Shown in pieces: positions 32,714-41,722 of a DNA stretch of 64,000 bases. The notes under the pieces were generated by a model, which did no database searches, had not been told where the DNA came from, and saw only the letters and a program-made list of their open reading frames with translations. The DNA is from Catenulispora sp. EB89. GTDB lineage: Bacteria > Actinomycetota > Actinomycetes > Streptomycetales > Catenulisporaceae. Each line of letters begins with the position of its first letter. Positions within the stretch are counted from its first letter, which is position 1. The translations under genes were made by a program, and so were the position numbers. Location: assembly GCF_041261445.1 (NCBI RefSeq), contig NZ_JBGCCU010000008.1:124001-188000 (forward strand), read 5' to 3'.

Positions 32714-34966
32714 ATGGCCCTGCGTGTGATCGACTATCCCCGCCGCGGGAAGTCCGGGCTGCGGCACTGGCTGCCGTCCTGGCGGCTGGTCGCCAGCACG
32801 CTGATCGCGTTCGTGCTGCTGGTCACCGGCGGGGCCTGGGCGGTCTACGCCTCGATCGACGTCCCGCCGATCAACGAGTCGGTGACCCAGCAGCACCTGA
32901 CCGTCGTCGACGACAAGGGCGTGGTGCTCGGCCGGCGCGGCCCGGAGATCCGCCAGGACGTCCCGCTCTCGCAGGTCCCGGCCCAGGTGCAGAACGCCTT
33001 CCTGTCCGCCGAGGACCGCAACTTCTGGTCCGACGGCGCCATCTCGGTCACCGGCACGGCCCGCGCCCTGGTCAACGACCTCGGCGGCGGCTCCACCCAG
33101 GGCGGCTCGACGATCACCCAGCAGTACGTGAAGAACGCCTACCTCACCGACGAGCGTACGCTGTCGCGCAAGGCCAAGGAGGCGGTCATAGCCCTGAAGA
33201 TCTCCCAGCAGCAGCCCAAGTCGCAGATCCTGCAGGGCTACCTGAACACCGTGTACTTCGGCCGCGGCGCCTCCGGCGTCGAGATGGGCGCCCGCGCCTG
33301 GTTCAACAAGGACGTGGACCAGCTCAGTGTCGCCGAGGGCGCGGTGATGGCCGCGCTGGTGAACGCTCCGTCGTACTACGAGCTGGCGCCCAAGGACCCC
33401 TCCGTCATGGCCAAGCTCCAGGCACGCTGGAACTACGTGCTCGACGGCCTGGTCAAGATGGGCAAGCTGAGCCAGACCGACCGCGCCGCCGTGCAGTTCC
33501 CGGCGCTCGCCGCCTGGCCCCGGCCCAGCAGCCAGAGCGACAACCAGGACCCGTACCTGGTCGAGGCGGCGATCGGCGAGGCCGAGGCGAAGACCGGCCT
33601 GACCCGCGAGCAGCTGGTCACCGGCGGCTACACGATCAACACCACGTTCGACGCCAAGATGCAGGACGCCGCGGCCGCCGCGGTGCAGGCGCAGATCACC
33701 AGCCAGCTCAACCCGGCCAAGCGGTCCGTGGACAACTACGTGCACACCGCGATCGCGACCGTGGTCCCCGGCGACGGCGCGGTGCGCGTCCTCTACGGCG
33801 GCGACGACTACGCCAAGCAGGCCTTCAACGCCTCCTGGCAGGGCACGCTGTCCCCGGGCTCGTCGTTCAAGACCTTCGCGCTGGCCGCGTACCTGCAGAA
33901 CGGCGGCACGGTCAACGACACCTTCGACGGCGACTCGCCCTACCGCGTCCCCAACTCCCAGCAGGTGATCCCGAACGAGGGCGGCACCAGCTACGGCCAG
34001 GTCTCGGTGCAGTACGCGCTGAACCAGTCGATCAACTCGGTGTTCGTGGAGCTGGGCCAGCAGATCGGGATGACCAAGGTCGCCGACGCGGCGCGCGCCG
34101 CCGGCATCCCGGTGAACGCCTCCGAGCAGTCGCTGCCGACGCTGCCGCTGGGCGTGGTGTCCACCAACCCCGAGTCGATGGCCGACGCCTACGGCACCTT
34201 CGCCGCGCACGGCCAGCAGGTGGATCCGTACACGGTGGCCAGCGTCGTACAGGGCGGCAAGACCGTGTACGCGCACCAGAGCCTGGCCAAGCAGGCCTTC
34301 ACCCCGGCCGTCGCCGACCAGGTGACCCGGGCCCTGCAGGGCGTGGTGACCAACGGCTCCGGCGGCGGCGCGCAGCTGTCCGACGGCCGCGACGTGGCCG
34401 GCAAGACCGGCACCACCGACCTGCCGGGCGACGGCGCCAAGCTGGGCTCGGTCTGGTTCGTCGGCTACACCCCGACGCTGTCGACCGCGGTCGCGGTCTG
34501 GGGCCAGACCGACGGCGGGGCGCTGATGTCGATCAACGGGATGGCCGGCAAGGACACCGTCGGCGGCGGCGCGGTGGCGGCGCCGCTGTGGGCGGCGTAC
34601 ATGAACAAGGCGGTCGCCGGGACGCAGGCGCAGTCGTTCACGTTCACGGCGCAGAACAACCAGGCGGTGCCGATGAACCCGGTGAGCTCCTCGCCCTCCG
34701 GGACGCCGGCGACCAGCGGCGCGACGCCGGGCCAGACCTCGACCGGGCTGCCGTCGCCGCCGGCGCCGACCAGCACCTACCAGCCGCCGGTCACGCCGCC
34801 GACGAGCACCGGGGCGACCGGCGGGACGTCGACGACGTCGGGGAACGCGCCGAGCACGTCGAACTCGCCGGGCTCCCCGGGGACGAGCACGACGCAGATC
34901 CGGCCCACGCAGCCGGGTGGGCGGCCGACGACGACCGGCGGGCCGCAGCCGCAGACGAGCGGGTGA
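32714..34966 (+). CDS. Class A penicillin-binding protein (transglycosylase-transpeptidase)
   Basis: A 750-residue cell-wall synthase. A cytoplasmic stub and one membrane helix (residues ~30-50) precede the GT51 transglycosylase domain (catalytic Glu in LSAEDRNFW; QGGSTITQQYVKN; GYLNTVYFGRGASGVE). The transpeptidase domain has SxxK in GSSFKTF, SxN in NQSINSVF and KTG in AGKTGTTD. The last ~90 residues are a Ser/Thr/Pro/Gly tail outside the membrane, probably disordered. It polymerises and cross-links peptidoglycan. It stands alone, facing a deformylase gene with a shared terminator. Confidence 0.95.
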   Translation: MALRVIDYPRRGKSGLRHWLPSWRLVASTLIAFVLLVTGGAWAVYASIDVPPINESVTQQHLTVVDDKGVVLGRRGPEIRQDVPLSQVPAQVQNAFLSAEDRNFWSDGAISVTGTARALVNDLGGGSTQGGSTITQQYVKNAYLTDERTLSRKAKEAVIALKISQQQPKSQILQGYLNTVYFGRGASGVEMGARAWFNKDVDQLSVAEGAVMAALVNAPSYYELAPKDPSVMAKLQARWNYVLDGLVKMGKLSQTDRAAVQFPALAAWPRPSSQSDNQDPYLVEAAIGEAEAKTGLTREQLVTGGYTINTTFDAKMQDAAAAAVQAQITSQLNPAKRSVDNYVHTAIATVVPGDGAVRVLYGGDDYAKQAFNASWQGTLSPGSSFKTFALAAYLQNGGTVNDTFDGDSPYRVPNSQQVIPNEGGTSYGQVSVQYALNQSINSVFVELGQQIGMTKVADAARAAGIPVNASEQSLPTLPLGVVSTNPESMADAYGTFAAHGQQVDPYTVASVVQGGKTVYAHQSLAKQAFTPAVADQVTRALQGVVTNGSGGGAQLSDGRDVAGKTGTTDLPGDGAKLGSVWFVGYTPTLSTAVAVWGQTDGGALMSINGMAGKDTVGGGAVAAPLWAAYMNKAVAGTQAQSFTFTAQNNQAVPMNPVSSSPSGTPATSGATPGQTSTGLPSPPAPTSTYQPPVTPPTSTGATGGTSTTSGNAPSTSNSPGSPGTSTTQIRPTQPGGRPTTTGGPQPQTSG

Positions 34967-35066
34967 CGCGGGCGCTGGCTCCGGCTGCCGCGCTGGTTCC
35001 GGCGGTTTCGACGGTTCTGACGGTTCCGGCGGTTCCGTCGGTTCCGGCGACTGCTCGGATGACATG

Positions 35067-35096
35067 ACGAAGGGCCCGCATGTGCGGGCCCTTCGT
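35067..35096. terminator. Bidirectional terminator between PBP and deformylase genes
   Basis: Perfect 14-bp arms (35067-35080 and 35083-35096) separated by two bases, giving a stem of about 13 bp with a tight loop. It is flanked on the forward side by CGTCGTT. It lies between two convergent genes. Confidence 0.85.
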
Positions 35097-35128
35097 CGTT
35101 GCCGTCTTTCTCTGTCTCGTGTTCCGGT

Positions 35129-35719
35129 TCAGTTCGCGGGGGCGGTCGCCGTCTCGGCCTGCGCTGCCTGCGCCGCCTTCTCCGCCTTCTCCGCCTGCAT
35201 CCGCTCCATCTCGGCCAGCACGTTCTTGCGCTGGCGCTTGCTGAGCCGGTCGATGTAGAGGCGGCCCTCCAGGTGGTCGAACTCGTGCTGCAGGCAGCGG
35301 GCGAAGTAACCGGTGCCCTCCACGGTGATCGGCTCGCCCTTGACGTTCACGCCGGTCACCTTCGCGTAGTCCGGGCGCGCGAGCTCGTGGTGCGGGCCGG
35401 GGACGGACAGGCAGCCCTCGGCGGAGTCGTCCAGCTGGCGCCGGTCGGCCGGCAGCTCGGCCAGCACCGGGTTCACGATGTGGCCGACGTGCTGGACGTC
35501 GTCGTCGTCATGGCAGTCGTAGACGAACACCCGCAGCGCCACGCCGATCTGGTTGGCGGCCAGTCCCACGCCCTCGGCGGCGTACATCGAGGCGAACATG
35601 TCGTCGACGAGCACCGCCAGCTGGTCGTCGAAGGTCTCCACCGGAGCACACGGGTGGTGCAGCACCGGATTGCCGACGATCGTGATGGGCCGGGCGGTGC
35701 CGGAATCGGAGTGGCTCAT
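35129..35719 (-). CDS. def: Peptide deformylase
   Basis: A 196-residue enzyme with all three deformylase motifs: [10 protein letters not shown] (residues 50-59), EGCLS with the metal ligand Cys103, and QHEFDHLEG with His145 and His149 as ligands and Glu146 as catalytic acid. It removes the formyl group from nascent proteins. A C-terminal Ala/Glu/Gln-rich helix (~25 residues) follows the domain. A second def copy elsewhere is common in actinomycetes and cannot be judged here. Confidence 0.95.
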   Translation of the reverse strand: MSHSDSGTARPITIVGNPVLHHPCAPVETFDDQLAVLVDDMFASMYAAEGVGLAANQIGVALRVFVYDCHDDDDVQHVGHIVNPVLAELPADRRQLDDSAEGCLSVPGPHHELARPDYAKVTGVNVKGEPITVEGTGYFARCLQHEFDHLEGRLYIDRLSKRQRKNVLAEMERMQAEKAEKAAQAAQAETATAPAN

Positions 35720-35800
35720 GACGTTAATCTTACGGGTCGGCGCAGTTCAGCCCGTTACTGTGGGTAGGTATCCGCGGGAACACTGGAGCGGGCTGACCAG

Positions 35801-35817
35801 TTACCCCAAGGGGGTAA
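35801..35817. promoter_or_regulatory. CsoR-type operator
   Basis: The palindrome TTACCCC-AAG-GGGGTAA lies 38 bases before the CsoR-family gene. It matches the G/C-tract dyads (TACCCC...GGGGTA) bound by CsoR/RcnR-type repressors, so the regulator probably controls its own gene. Confidence 0.7.
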
Positions 35818-35854
35818 TCCACCAGGCGCGACGACGACGGATGGGACACCGGGC

Positions 35855-36136
35855 ATGCACGGCTACACCGACCGCAAGGACGACTACAACAAGCGGCTGC
35901 GCCGCATCGAGGGACAGGTGCGGGGCCTGCAGCGGATGGTCGAGGAGGACAAGTACTGCATAGACATCCTCACGCAGATCTCCGCGGTCACCAAGGCCCT
36001 GCAGTCGGTGGCCCTGGGGCTGCTGGAGGAGCACGTGGCGCACTGCGTGGCCGACGCCCTGGCGACCGGCGGCCCGGAGGCGGACGCGAAGGTCAAGGAG
36101 GCCAACGAGGCCATCGCGAGGCTAGTGCGGTCCTGA
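35855..36136 (+). CDS. CsoR-family metal-sensing repressor
   Basis: A 93-residue all-helical DUF156 protein. The copper-binding Cys-His-Cys set is present as Cys35 (DKYCIDIL), His60 and Cys64 (EEHVAHCV), and the N-terminal basic helix (RLRRIEGQVRGLQRMVEED) makes DNA contacts. This pattern indicates Cu(I) sensing rather than Ni/Co (RcnR) or persulfide (CstR, which lacks the His). An operator-like dyad lies just upstream. No copper ATPase or chaperone gene is adjacent, so its target exporter is probably elsewhere. Confidence 0.9.
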   Translation: MHGYTDRKDDYNKRLRRIEGQVRGLQRMVEEDKYCIDILTQISAVTKALQSVALGLLEEHVAHCVADALATGGPEADAKVKEANEAIARLVRS

Positions 36137-36181
36137 GCTCCGCCAGGCGCGGTACCCCGCCGCTACGGCAGACTGGCGGTC

Positions 36182-36940
36182 ATGACGGACCAGACCGCTC
36201 AGACCGCCCAGCCCGATCAGACGGATCAGACCGCTAGGGAAGCTCAGAACGCTCAGGTCGCCCAGACCGCCGGCAACCCCATCGTCGTCAGCGTCCGCGG
36301 CGAGGCCAACCTCGAAGCGGACCCGGAACTGTGCGAGTTCACGGTCACGGTCACGGCCCGCGACAAGGACCGCCGCGCCGCCCTGGAGCAGCTGACCAAG
36401 CGCAACAAGGAACTCCTGGACCAGATCAAGGCCGACTACGGCGACGCGCTGGAGAAGCTGGAGACCGGCCGCTTCTCGGTGTACCCGGAATGGCGCAAGC
36501 GCACGGACAAGATGGGCCCGTATCAGGGCTCGGTCCGCATCCGGCTCGTGGTGAAGGACTTCACAGTCCTCGGCGAGATGGTCACCCGCATCGCCGACGG
36601 CGAAGGCCGCGCGATCGACGGCCCCTACTGGACCCTCCGCCGCGACTCGGAGGTCTACCGCAAAGCCCGCACCGAGGCCGTCGGCGAGGCGGTCCGCAGA
36701 GCACGCGAGTACGCGGACGCACTCGGCTCCCACCTCACGGCCCTCCTCGAACTGGCCGACACCGGCCTGTCGACCGGCGGCGCCCCAGCCCCCCAAGGCC
36801 GCGCGATGTACGCGATGGCGACGCGCGGCGGCGGCATGGTCGACGACGGCCCGCCCGCGCTGGACCTGGAACCGACGCGGCAGAACGTCTACGCGGCTGT
36901 GGAGGCTCGGTTCTCGGCCACGCAGCCTGGGGAGTTGTAG
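36182..36940 (+). CDS. SIMPL-domain (DUF541) protein
   Basis: A 252-residue protein with the SIMPL/DUF541 domain from about residue 33 (VVSVRGEANLEADPELCEFTV) to ~245. The first 30 residues are a Gln/Thr/Ala-rich run, not a signal peptide, so it is probably cytosolic, unlike E. coli YggE. The family forms ring-shaped oligomers, and its role is poorly known. It lies 45 bases after csoR and may share its transcript. Confidence 0.85.
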   Translation: MTDQTAQTAQPDQTDQTAREAQNAQVAQTAGNPIVVSVRGEANLEADPELCEFTVTVTARDKDRRAALEQLTKRNKELLDQIKADYGDALEKLETGRFSVYPEWRKRTDKMGPYQGSVRIRLVVKDFTVLGEMVTRIADGEGRAIDGPYWTLRRDSEVYRKARTEAVGEAVRRAREYADALGSHLTALLELADTGLSTGGAPAPQGRAMYAMATRGGGMVDDGPPALDLEPTRQNVYAAVEARFSATQPGEL

Positions 36941-36953
36941 GGGCTTCTAGGCG

Positions 36954-37059
36954 GCGCTGCTCCGATCGGGCGGACTTCGGCGGTGGTGGCTTCCTTCGGC
37001 GGTTGACGTTCCGGGACAATCGATACGAGGGTGGTTTGTCCCCCTGGATGGGGTGGGGT
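36954..37059 (+). repeat. Dispersed ~105-bp repeat, copy A
   Basis: This stretch is about 80% identical to the reverse complement of 45613-45715. Shared blocks in order are GCGCTGCTCCGATCGGGCGG, ACTTC, TTCGGCGGTTGACG, TCCGGGA, AATCGA, ACGAGGGTGG and GGATGGGG. No frame is conserved between copies without stops or shifts. It lies directly between the SIMPL gene and a decayed monooxygenase fragment. Confidence 0.75.
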
Positions 37060-37240
37060 GCGAAGCGCGGCAGCGCAGGCAGTACCCGACGCGGCGGTCG
37101 TCGTGTTCGAACGCTCGGCCGGTGAACTGCGGGACCGCGGAGTCGGGATCGGCATCGACATCCAGACGCGAGCGGTTCGCCGAGCTGGTCGCCGCAGGCC
37201 GCCACGACCAACACCGCGCGGCACTGGTGCAAACCGCACT
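37055..37240 (+). pseudogene. Decayed partial copy of the adjacent FAD monooxygenase gene
   Basis: This stretch repeats codons ~20-85 of the intact gene 330 bases downstream. It reads AAAQAVPDAAVVVFERSAGE and IGIDIQ where the gene has AAAQAVPGAAVVVFERSAGE and IGIQHE. A small insertion after GIGI shifts the frame, and the start, nucleotide-binding glycine motif and remainder are missing. It looks like a partial tandem duplication. Confidence 0.8.
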
Positions 37241-37333
37241 CGCAGTAGCACCTGCCCCAGCACGTTGAGCCGCGGCGGCGCCGACCCGCCGGCAACGATA
37301 TTTTGGGCTGAGCTCTGATACGGGGGGTCGGCG

Positions 37334-38545
37334 ATGACAACTGGCAGCATACGAATCGGCGTGGTCGGCGGCAGCATCGCCGGGTGCGCGGCGGCGTTGG
37401 CGGCGGCGCAGGCGGTGCCCGGCGCGGCGGTCGTCGTGTTCGAGCGTTCGGCCGGGGAGCTGCGGGAGCGCGGGGCTGGGATCGGCATCCAGCATGAGCG
37501 GTTCGCGGAGCTGGTCGCGGCGGGGCTTCTCGATGCTTCGCTGCCCGCTACGACCAACGCCGCGCGGCAGTGGTACGCGTGGGGCGGCGAGGGGTCCGGG
37601 CTCGGGAAGCTGATCTGGCCGCAGCCCTTCCCTTTCAATGCCTACAACTGGGGGCACCTGCACCGCTCGTTGCGCGGCCGGTTGCCGTCGCACGTCGAGT
37701 ACCGGGGCGACGCACGGGTGGTCTCGGCGGCGCCCAGCGAATCCGGTGCCTCCGTCACGCTGGCCGATGGCACCGTCGAGCACTTCGACCTGCTGCTGGG
37801 TGCCGATGGCTACCGCTCGGTGGTGCGCGAGGCGATGTTTCCGGGCGTCGTGCCGGAGTACGCGGGCTACCTGTGCTGGCGGGGCCTGGCGGACTTCGCA
37901 GAGCTCGAGGGGCTGCCGACCGATGCGTTCTTCACCGTCGGTTTCCGGCACGGGCACCTGGTCGCGTACCCGATCCCCGCCGATGACGGCCGTCGGCACT
38001 TCAACTGGGTGCTGTACTCCATGGTCCCGCCGGAGCTGGCCAGCGACCTGGGCACCGCGACGAGCATCCCGCCCGGCGCGGTCTCGGACGGCCTCCTGGA
38101 CTTCATGGACGCGTTGCTCACCCGCGAACTGCCGCCACTCTGGGCCGCGGCACTCCGCAAGACCCCGCGCGAAGAGGTCTTCATCCAGCCGATCTACGAC
38201 TTCGAAGCTCCCGCCTACGCCAAGCACCGCATGCTCCTGCTCGGCGACGCCGGCGCGGTCGCGCGCCCCCACGCGGGCGCCGGCGCGGTGAAGGCCATGC
38301 AGGACGCCGCCACCCTCCTGCACCTCTGGCCCGCCGCCACCGACCTCGACGACCTCGCCGCGCGCTACGACGCGGCCCGCCGCCCCGCCGGCGACGCCGT
38401 CGTTGCGCTGGCCCGCCGCATCGGCGAGGCGCAGGTGCTGCACACGCCGGACTGGTCGGCGTTCGAGGAAGCGACGTTCATCCCCTGGCTCACCGCGCAG
38501 ATGGAACTGCCGGACGGGACGGAGATCGGCGGACGGAAATTGTGA
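37334..38545 (+). CDS. FAD-dependent monooxygenase (PHBH family)
   Basis: A 403-residue aromatic-hydroxylase-like flavoprotein. The dinucleotide-binding motif is VVGGSIAGCAAALAA (residues 10-24), the central DG motif is LLGADGYRSVVRE, and the C-terminal GD motif is LLLGDAGAVARPHAGAGAVK. Such enzymes use NAD(P)H and O2 to hydroxylate small aromatics or related compounds. Residues that set substrate are not predictable. It stands alone and is preceded by a decayed partial copy of its own 5' region. Confidence 0.9.
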   Translation: MTTGSIRIGVVGGSIAGCAAALAAAQAVPGAAVVVFERSAGELRERGAGIGIQHERFAELVAAGLLDASLPATTNAARQWYAWGGEGSGLGKLIWPQPFPFNAYNWGHLHRSLRGRLPSHVEYRGDARVVSAAPSESGASVTLADGTVEHFDLLLGADGYRSVVREAMFPGVVPEYAGYLCWRGLADFAELEGLPTDAFFTVGFRHGHLVAYPIPADDGRRHFNWVLYSMVPPELASDLGTATSIPPGAVSDGLLDFMDALLTRELPPLWAAALRKTPREEVFIQPIYDFEAPAYAKHRMLLLGDAGAVARPHAGAGAVKAMQDAATLLHLWPAATDLDDLAARYDAARRPAGDAVVALARRIGEAQVLHTPDWSAFEEATFIPWLTAQMELPDGTEIGGRKL

Positions 38546-38638
38546 CGCCGTTGATTGGCCGATCCATGACACAGGTCATGCCAGGGTCATGATTCGCGGC
38601 AATGCCGAAACGGCATGTCAGAGCCCTACGCTCGGATC

Positions 38639-40204
38639 ATGAAGACCGTTTCGAAGACCGCCGCCTTCGCCGCGCTGGCGCTCGGCGCGACGGTGGCGAC
38701 CGGTCCGGCCGCCACCGCCACCACCACAACAACCTCAACCTCAACCACCACCGCGAACACCGGCGCCACCCCGATCACCGTGACCGTGCACGCCGACCAA
38801 GCGCTCGCGCGCGTCCCCGCCGCGCCGATCGGCACCAACGACTGGGACTCGGATCCGAACATCACCAACCCCGGCACCAGCGCGCTCCTGGACGCCGCCG
38901 GACTCCGCGTCCGCGAGCTCAACACCGGCCCGTTCGACGACGTCTACCGCTGGCGCACCAACACCGACGACGCCAACGCGGCCACCGCCAACCTCGGTCC
39001 GGACGCCCCGCTGCCGTGGCAGACCTGGGTCCACCAGACCGAACAGACGCACGCGCAAGCGATGATCCACGTCAACTACGGCAGCACCGCGACCGACGGC
39101 CCCGGCGGCACCGACATCGGGCCGCAGGAGGCGGCGGCCTGGGTGCGCCAGGCGAACATCGTGGACCACGACGGCATCAAGTACTGGACCATCGGCGAAG
39201 AGGTCTGGGGCAACGGCTTCTACACCAGCTTCCCGGCCTTCGAGCCGGACAACCACGCGGACAAGAGCCCCACGGCCTACGGCCGGAACGCCGTGCTGTT
39301 CGCCAAGGCGATGAAGGCCGTCGACCCGAGCATCGAGGTCGGCGTCGAGATCTCCCCGTTCGCCCCCGCCGCCGGACAGCCGGACTGGAACGGGCCGCTG
39401 CTCAAGGCGGCCGGCTCGGCCATCGACTTCGTGGACGTGCACTCGTACCGCCCGCCCTTCGCCGACACCAGCGACGCCTCGCTGTTCACGGTGCCGGCCC
39501 GGATCCCCGCCCAGATGGCGTCCATCAAGGCCGACATCGCGCAGAACGCCGGCCCGCACGCCGACCACATCCAGGTGATCGTCGGCGAGACGAACACCGC
39601 CGGCTTCGACCCGGGCGTGCAGAGCGTCACCGCGCCGGACGCGCTCTACGCGGCCGACGACGTGGCCACCTGGCTGGAGCAGGGGGCATCCCAGGTGGAC
39701 TGGTTCAACACGCACATCGGCGCGGTGCAGGACGCGGCCGGCTCGCCGGACGACCCGGACGGCCACGGCTACGGCGACTGGGGCCTGCTCTCCTCGGGTG
39801 TGAACAGCTGCGTGACCAACGTCCAGGGCGCCAAGGTGTGCGAGCCGCCCGTGAACACGCCCTTCCCGGCCTACTACGCGCTCAGCCTGACCAGCCGGCT
39901 GGCCGGTCCGGGCGCGACGCTGGTGCGGACCTCGGTGTCGGGCACGGGTAGCACGGGCAGCACGCCGATCGTCACCCACGCCGCCGTTCAGCGCAACGGC
40001 GATCTCGTGGTCCTGATCGAGAACGAGGACCCCGCCGCGACGCACACCGTGCAGCTGGACTACGCGGGCTACCGACCGCTGCCGTTGGCGATCAGCTACC
40101 GCTACGCCCCCGGCAGCACCGCCATCGCCACCTCGATCGGGTCCGCCGGCCGGGCCCAGCTGCCCGCGTACAGCCTGACCGAACTGGTTCTGTCTCGCAT
40201 CTGA
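38639..40204 (+). CDS. Secreted alpha-L-arabinofuranosidase-like glycosidase
   Basis: A 521-residue exported protein. A signal peptide (MKTVSKTAAFAALALGATVA) is followed by a Thr-rich linker and a (beta/alpha)8 barrel. The likely acid/base Glu is in YWTIGEEVWGNG and the nucleophile Glu in VIVGETNTAGF. A C-terminal beta-sandwich (residues ~415-521) fits clan GH-A arabinofuranosidase architecture. The ATG at 38639 is chosen because it begins a proper signal peptide. An upstream ATG at 38615 would add eight residues. Probable substrate: plant or bacterial arabinan or a related polysaccharide. Confidence 0.78.
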   Translation: MKTVSKTAAFAALALGATVATGPAATATTTTTSTSTTTANTGATPITVTVHADQALARVPAAPIGTNDWDSDPNITNPGTSALLDAAGLRVRELNTGPFDDVYRWRTNTDDANAATANLGPDAPLPWQTWVHQTEQTHAQAMIHVNYGSTATDGPGGTDIGPQEAAAWVRQANIVDHDGIKYWTIGEEVWGNGFYTSFPAFEPDNHADKSPTAYGRNAVLFAKAMKAVDPSIEVGVEISPFAPAAGQPDWNGPLLKAAGSAIDFVDVHSYRPPFADTSDASLFTVPARIPAQMASIKADIAQNAGPHADHIQVIVGETNTAGFDPGVQSVTAPDALYAADDVATWLEQGASQVDWFNTHIGAVQDAAGSPDDPDGHGYGDWGLLSSGVNSCVTNVQGAKVCEPPVNTPFPAYYALSLTSRLAGPGATLVRTSVSGTGSTGSTPIVTHAAVQRNGDLVVLIENEDPAATHTVQLDYAGYRPLPLAISYRYAPGSTAIATSIGSAGRAQLPAYSLTELVLSRI

Positions 40205-40220
40205 CGACGCTCCGAACCAG

Positions 40221-40248
40221 GCCCCTGGCAGCCGATCCGGCCAGGGGC
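40221..40248. terminator. Terminator between glycosidase and histidine kinase genes
   Basis: A perfect 9-bp stem (40221-40229 with 40240-40248), 10-base loop, followed by a short TCCTTCGTC run. It is located between convergent genes. Confidence 0.75.
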
Positions 40249-40271
40249 TCCTTCGTCGGCCGGCGCGGCGT

Positions 40272-41525
40272 TCACTCAGCGGCCGAGGCCGTCGGCAGAC
40301 TGAACACAACCTCGAATCCGCCCTGCGCACGCGGCCCGGCGGCCAGCGTGCCGCCAAGCATCCTGGCTCGCTCGCGCATGCCGATGAGCCCGTCTCCGGC
40401 ACCGCGGTGATCGGTTTCCCCGCTATGGACACTATGGACTTGGACTTGGGCCTGTCCGGACTCCGCCGACGGGACGGTGTTGGTTATGCGTGCCTCGAAG
40501 CAATCCGCACTGAAGTGCAGCGCCACCTCCGCCGTGGCTGCCGGTCCCACGTGCTTGAGCACGTTCGTCAGCGCTTCCTGCACGATCCGGTAGACCGCGA
40601 ACTCGGTGCCCTCTCCCAGCGGCCTGCGCGCGCCGGTGAGCGCGAGCCGTACGTCCACGCCGGCGGCGCCCACGCGCTCGACCAGAGCGTCCAGCTGCGC
40701 CAGCCCCGGCGTGCGTCCCCCGCCCTGCGCCTCCGCGCCGGAGTCCGCCGTACCGGAGCCCGCCTGGCCGGGGCGCGCGCCGCCGCGCAAGAGACGCAGC
40801 ACAGACCGCATCTCCTGCAAGGCTTCGTTGCTCGTGGCCCTGACCGCGCCCAAAGCCTCCTGCGCCGTCGGCGGATCCGAGTCGAACACGTACGACGCGA
40901 GACCGGCCTGGATCGAGACGACCGACAGGTGGTGTGCGACCACGTCATGCAGCTCCCGCGCGATCCGCAGGCGCTCAGCCGTCACCGCGAGCTCAGCGCG
41001 CGCGGCCTGCTCTTTGTGAAGCTGCTCGGTGAGCTCCGCGAGACGGATATTGCGCTCGGCCAGCCGGAAGGCCTGGAGCCCGAAGACGGCAAGGATCACG
41101 GGTACGACGATGGCCTGCACAATGGTCGCGGGCAGGGAACCGCCCCGGGTGACGATGCCGCCGTAAATCCAGATCACCCCCAGTACTGAGGCGCCGTACG
41201 CTCCCGCGCGCAGCCCGCGGTAAGCCGCCAGGCTGTAGAGCGCGATCATGGGACCGTATGTCCCGACGACCGGCCAGAAGCCGCACGCCTCGATCGCCAC
41301 GCACGCCGCGCAGCTGGCGATCAGGGTCACCCACGGCGCCGAGCGGCGCACCAGCGCGGGGACGATCGAGAGCGTGATGAGGATCTGGCCGAGGAAGTCC
41401 ATGTGGCGCCATGGCTGCGCCGGCTGCGAGAGCGGCACGAGCAGGGCGACGGACAGCATCCCGACGATCAATACGGCGTCGTACACCCGCGTCGACCTGC
41501 CGAGCAGAAATCGGTTCCAGGTCAT
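40272..41525 (-). CDS. Orphan sensor histidine kinase
   Basis: A 417-residue membrane kinase of the NarL-partner type. Four to six membrane helices fill residues ~15-150. HisKA_3 follows, with the His in RIARELHDVVAHHLSVVSIQ. The HATPase_c domain has VQEALTNVLKHVG (N-box) and GDGLIGMRERARML (G-box). This four-part layout is that of Streptomyces kinases paired with LuxR-type regulators, but no response regulator gene lies on either side. A Gly/Gln/Thr-rich insertion sits between the two catalytic domains. Confidence 0.9.
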   Translation of the reverse strand: MTWNRFLLGRSTRVYDAVLIVGMLSVALLVPLSQPAQPWRHMDFLGQILITLSIVPALVRRSAPWVTLIASCAACVAIEACGFWPVVGTYGPMIALYSLAAYRGLRAGAYGASVLGVIWIYGGIVTRGGSLPATIVQAIVVPVILAVFGLQAFRLAERNIRLAELTEQLHKEQAARAELAVTAERLRIARELHDVVAHHLSVVSIQAGLASYVFDSDPPTAQEALGAVRATSNEALQEMRSVLRLLRGGARPGQAGSGTADSGAEAQGGGRTPGLAQLDALVERVGAAGVDVRLALTGARRPLGEGTEFAVYRIVQEALTNVLKHVGPAATAEVALHFSADCFEARITNTVPSAESGQAQVQVHSVHSGETDHRGAGDGLIGMRERARMLGGTLAAGPRAQGGFEVVFSLPTASAAE

Positions 41526-41722
41526 GCGGGATCACCGCACAGCATCGAAGCACCGTCCCGTCTCGTGAAGACACAACCGACCGGACATTAGTCGAATCCT
41601 GACTCCTGAGGGCAGGAGGAGAAGGCCGGCGGTTGCCCGTTGTGTAGTAGCGGCAAACGATGGACGCGCGGGGTGCGGCGCTGGTTGAATCCGCAACGGA
41701 CTATCTCAGAGAACGAAGATAG

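Noticed and set aside
31004-35065. Very long minus-strand open frame (1353 codons) across the NiCoT and PBP genes
   Set aside because: It crosses two well-supported genes in other frames or strands and has no recognisable domain or coding bias.
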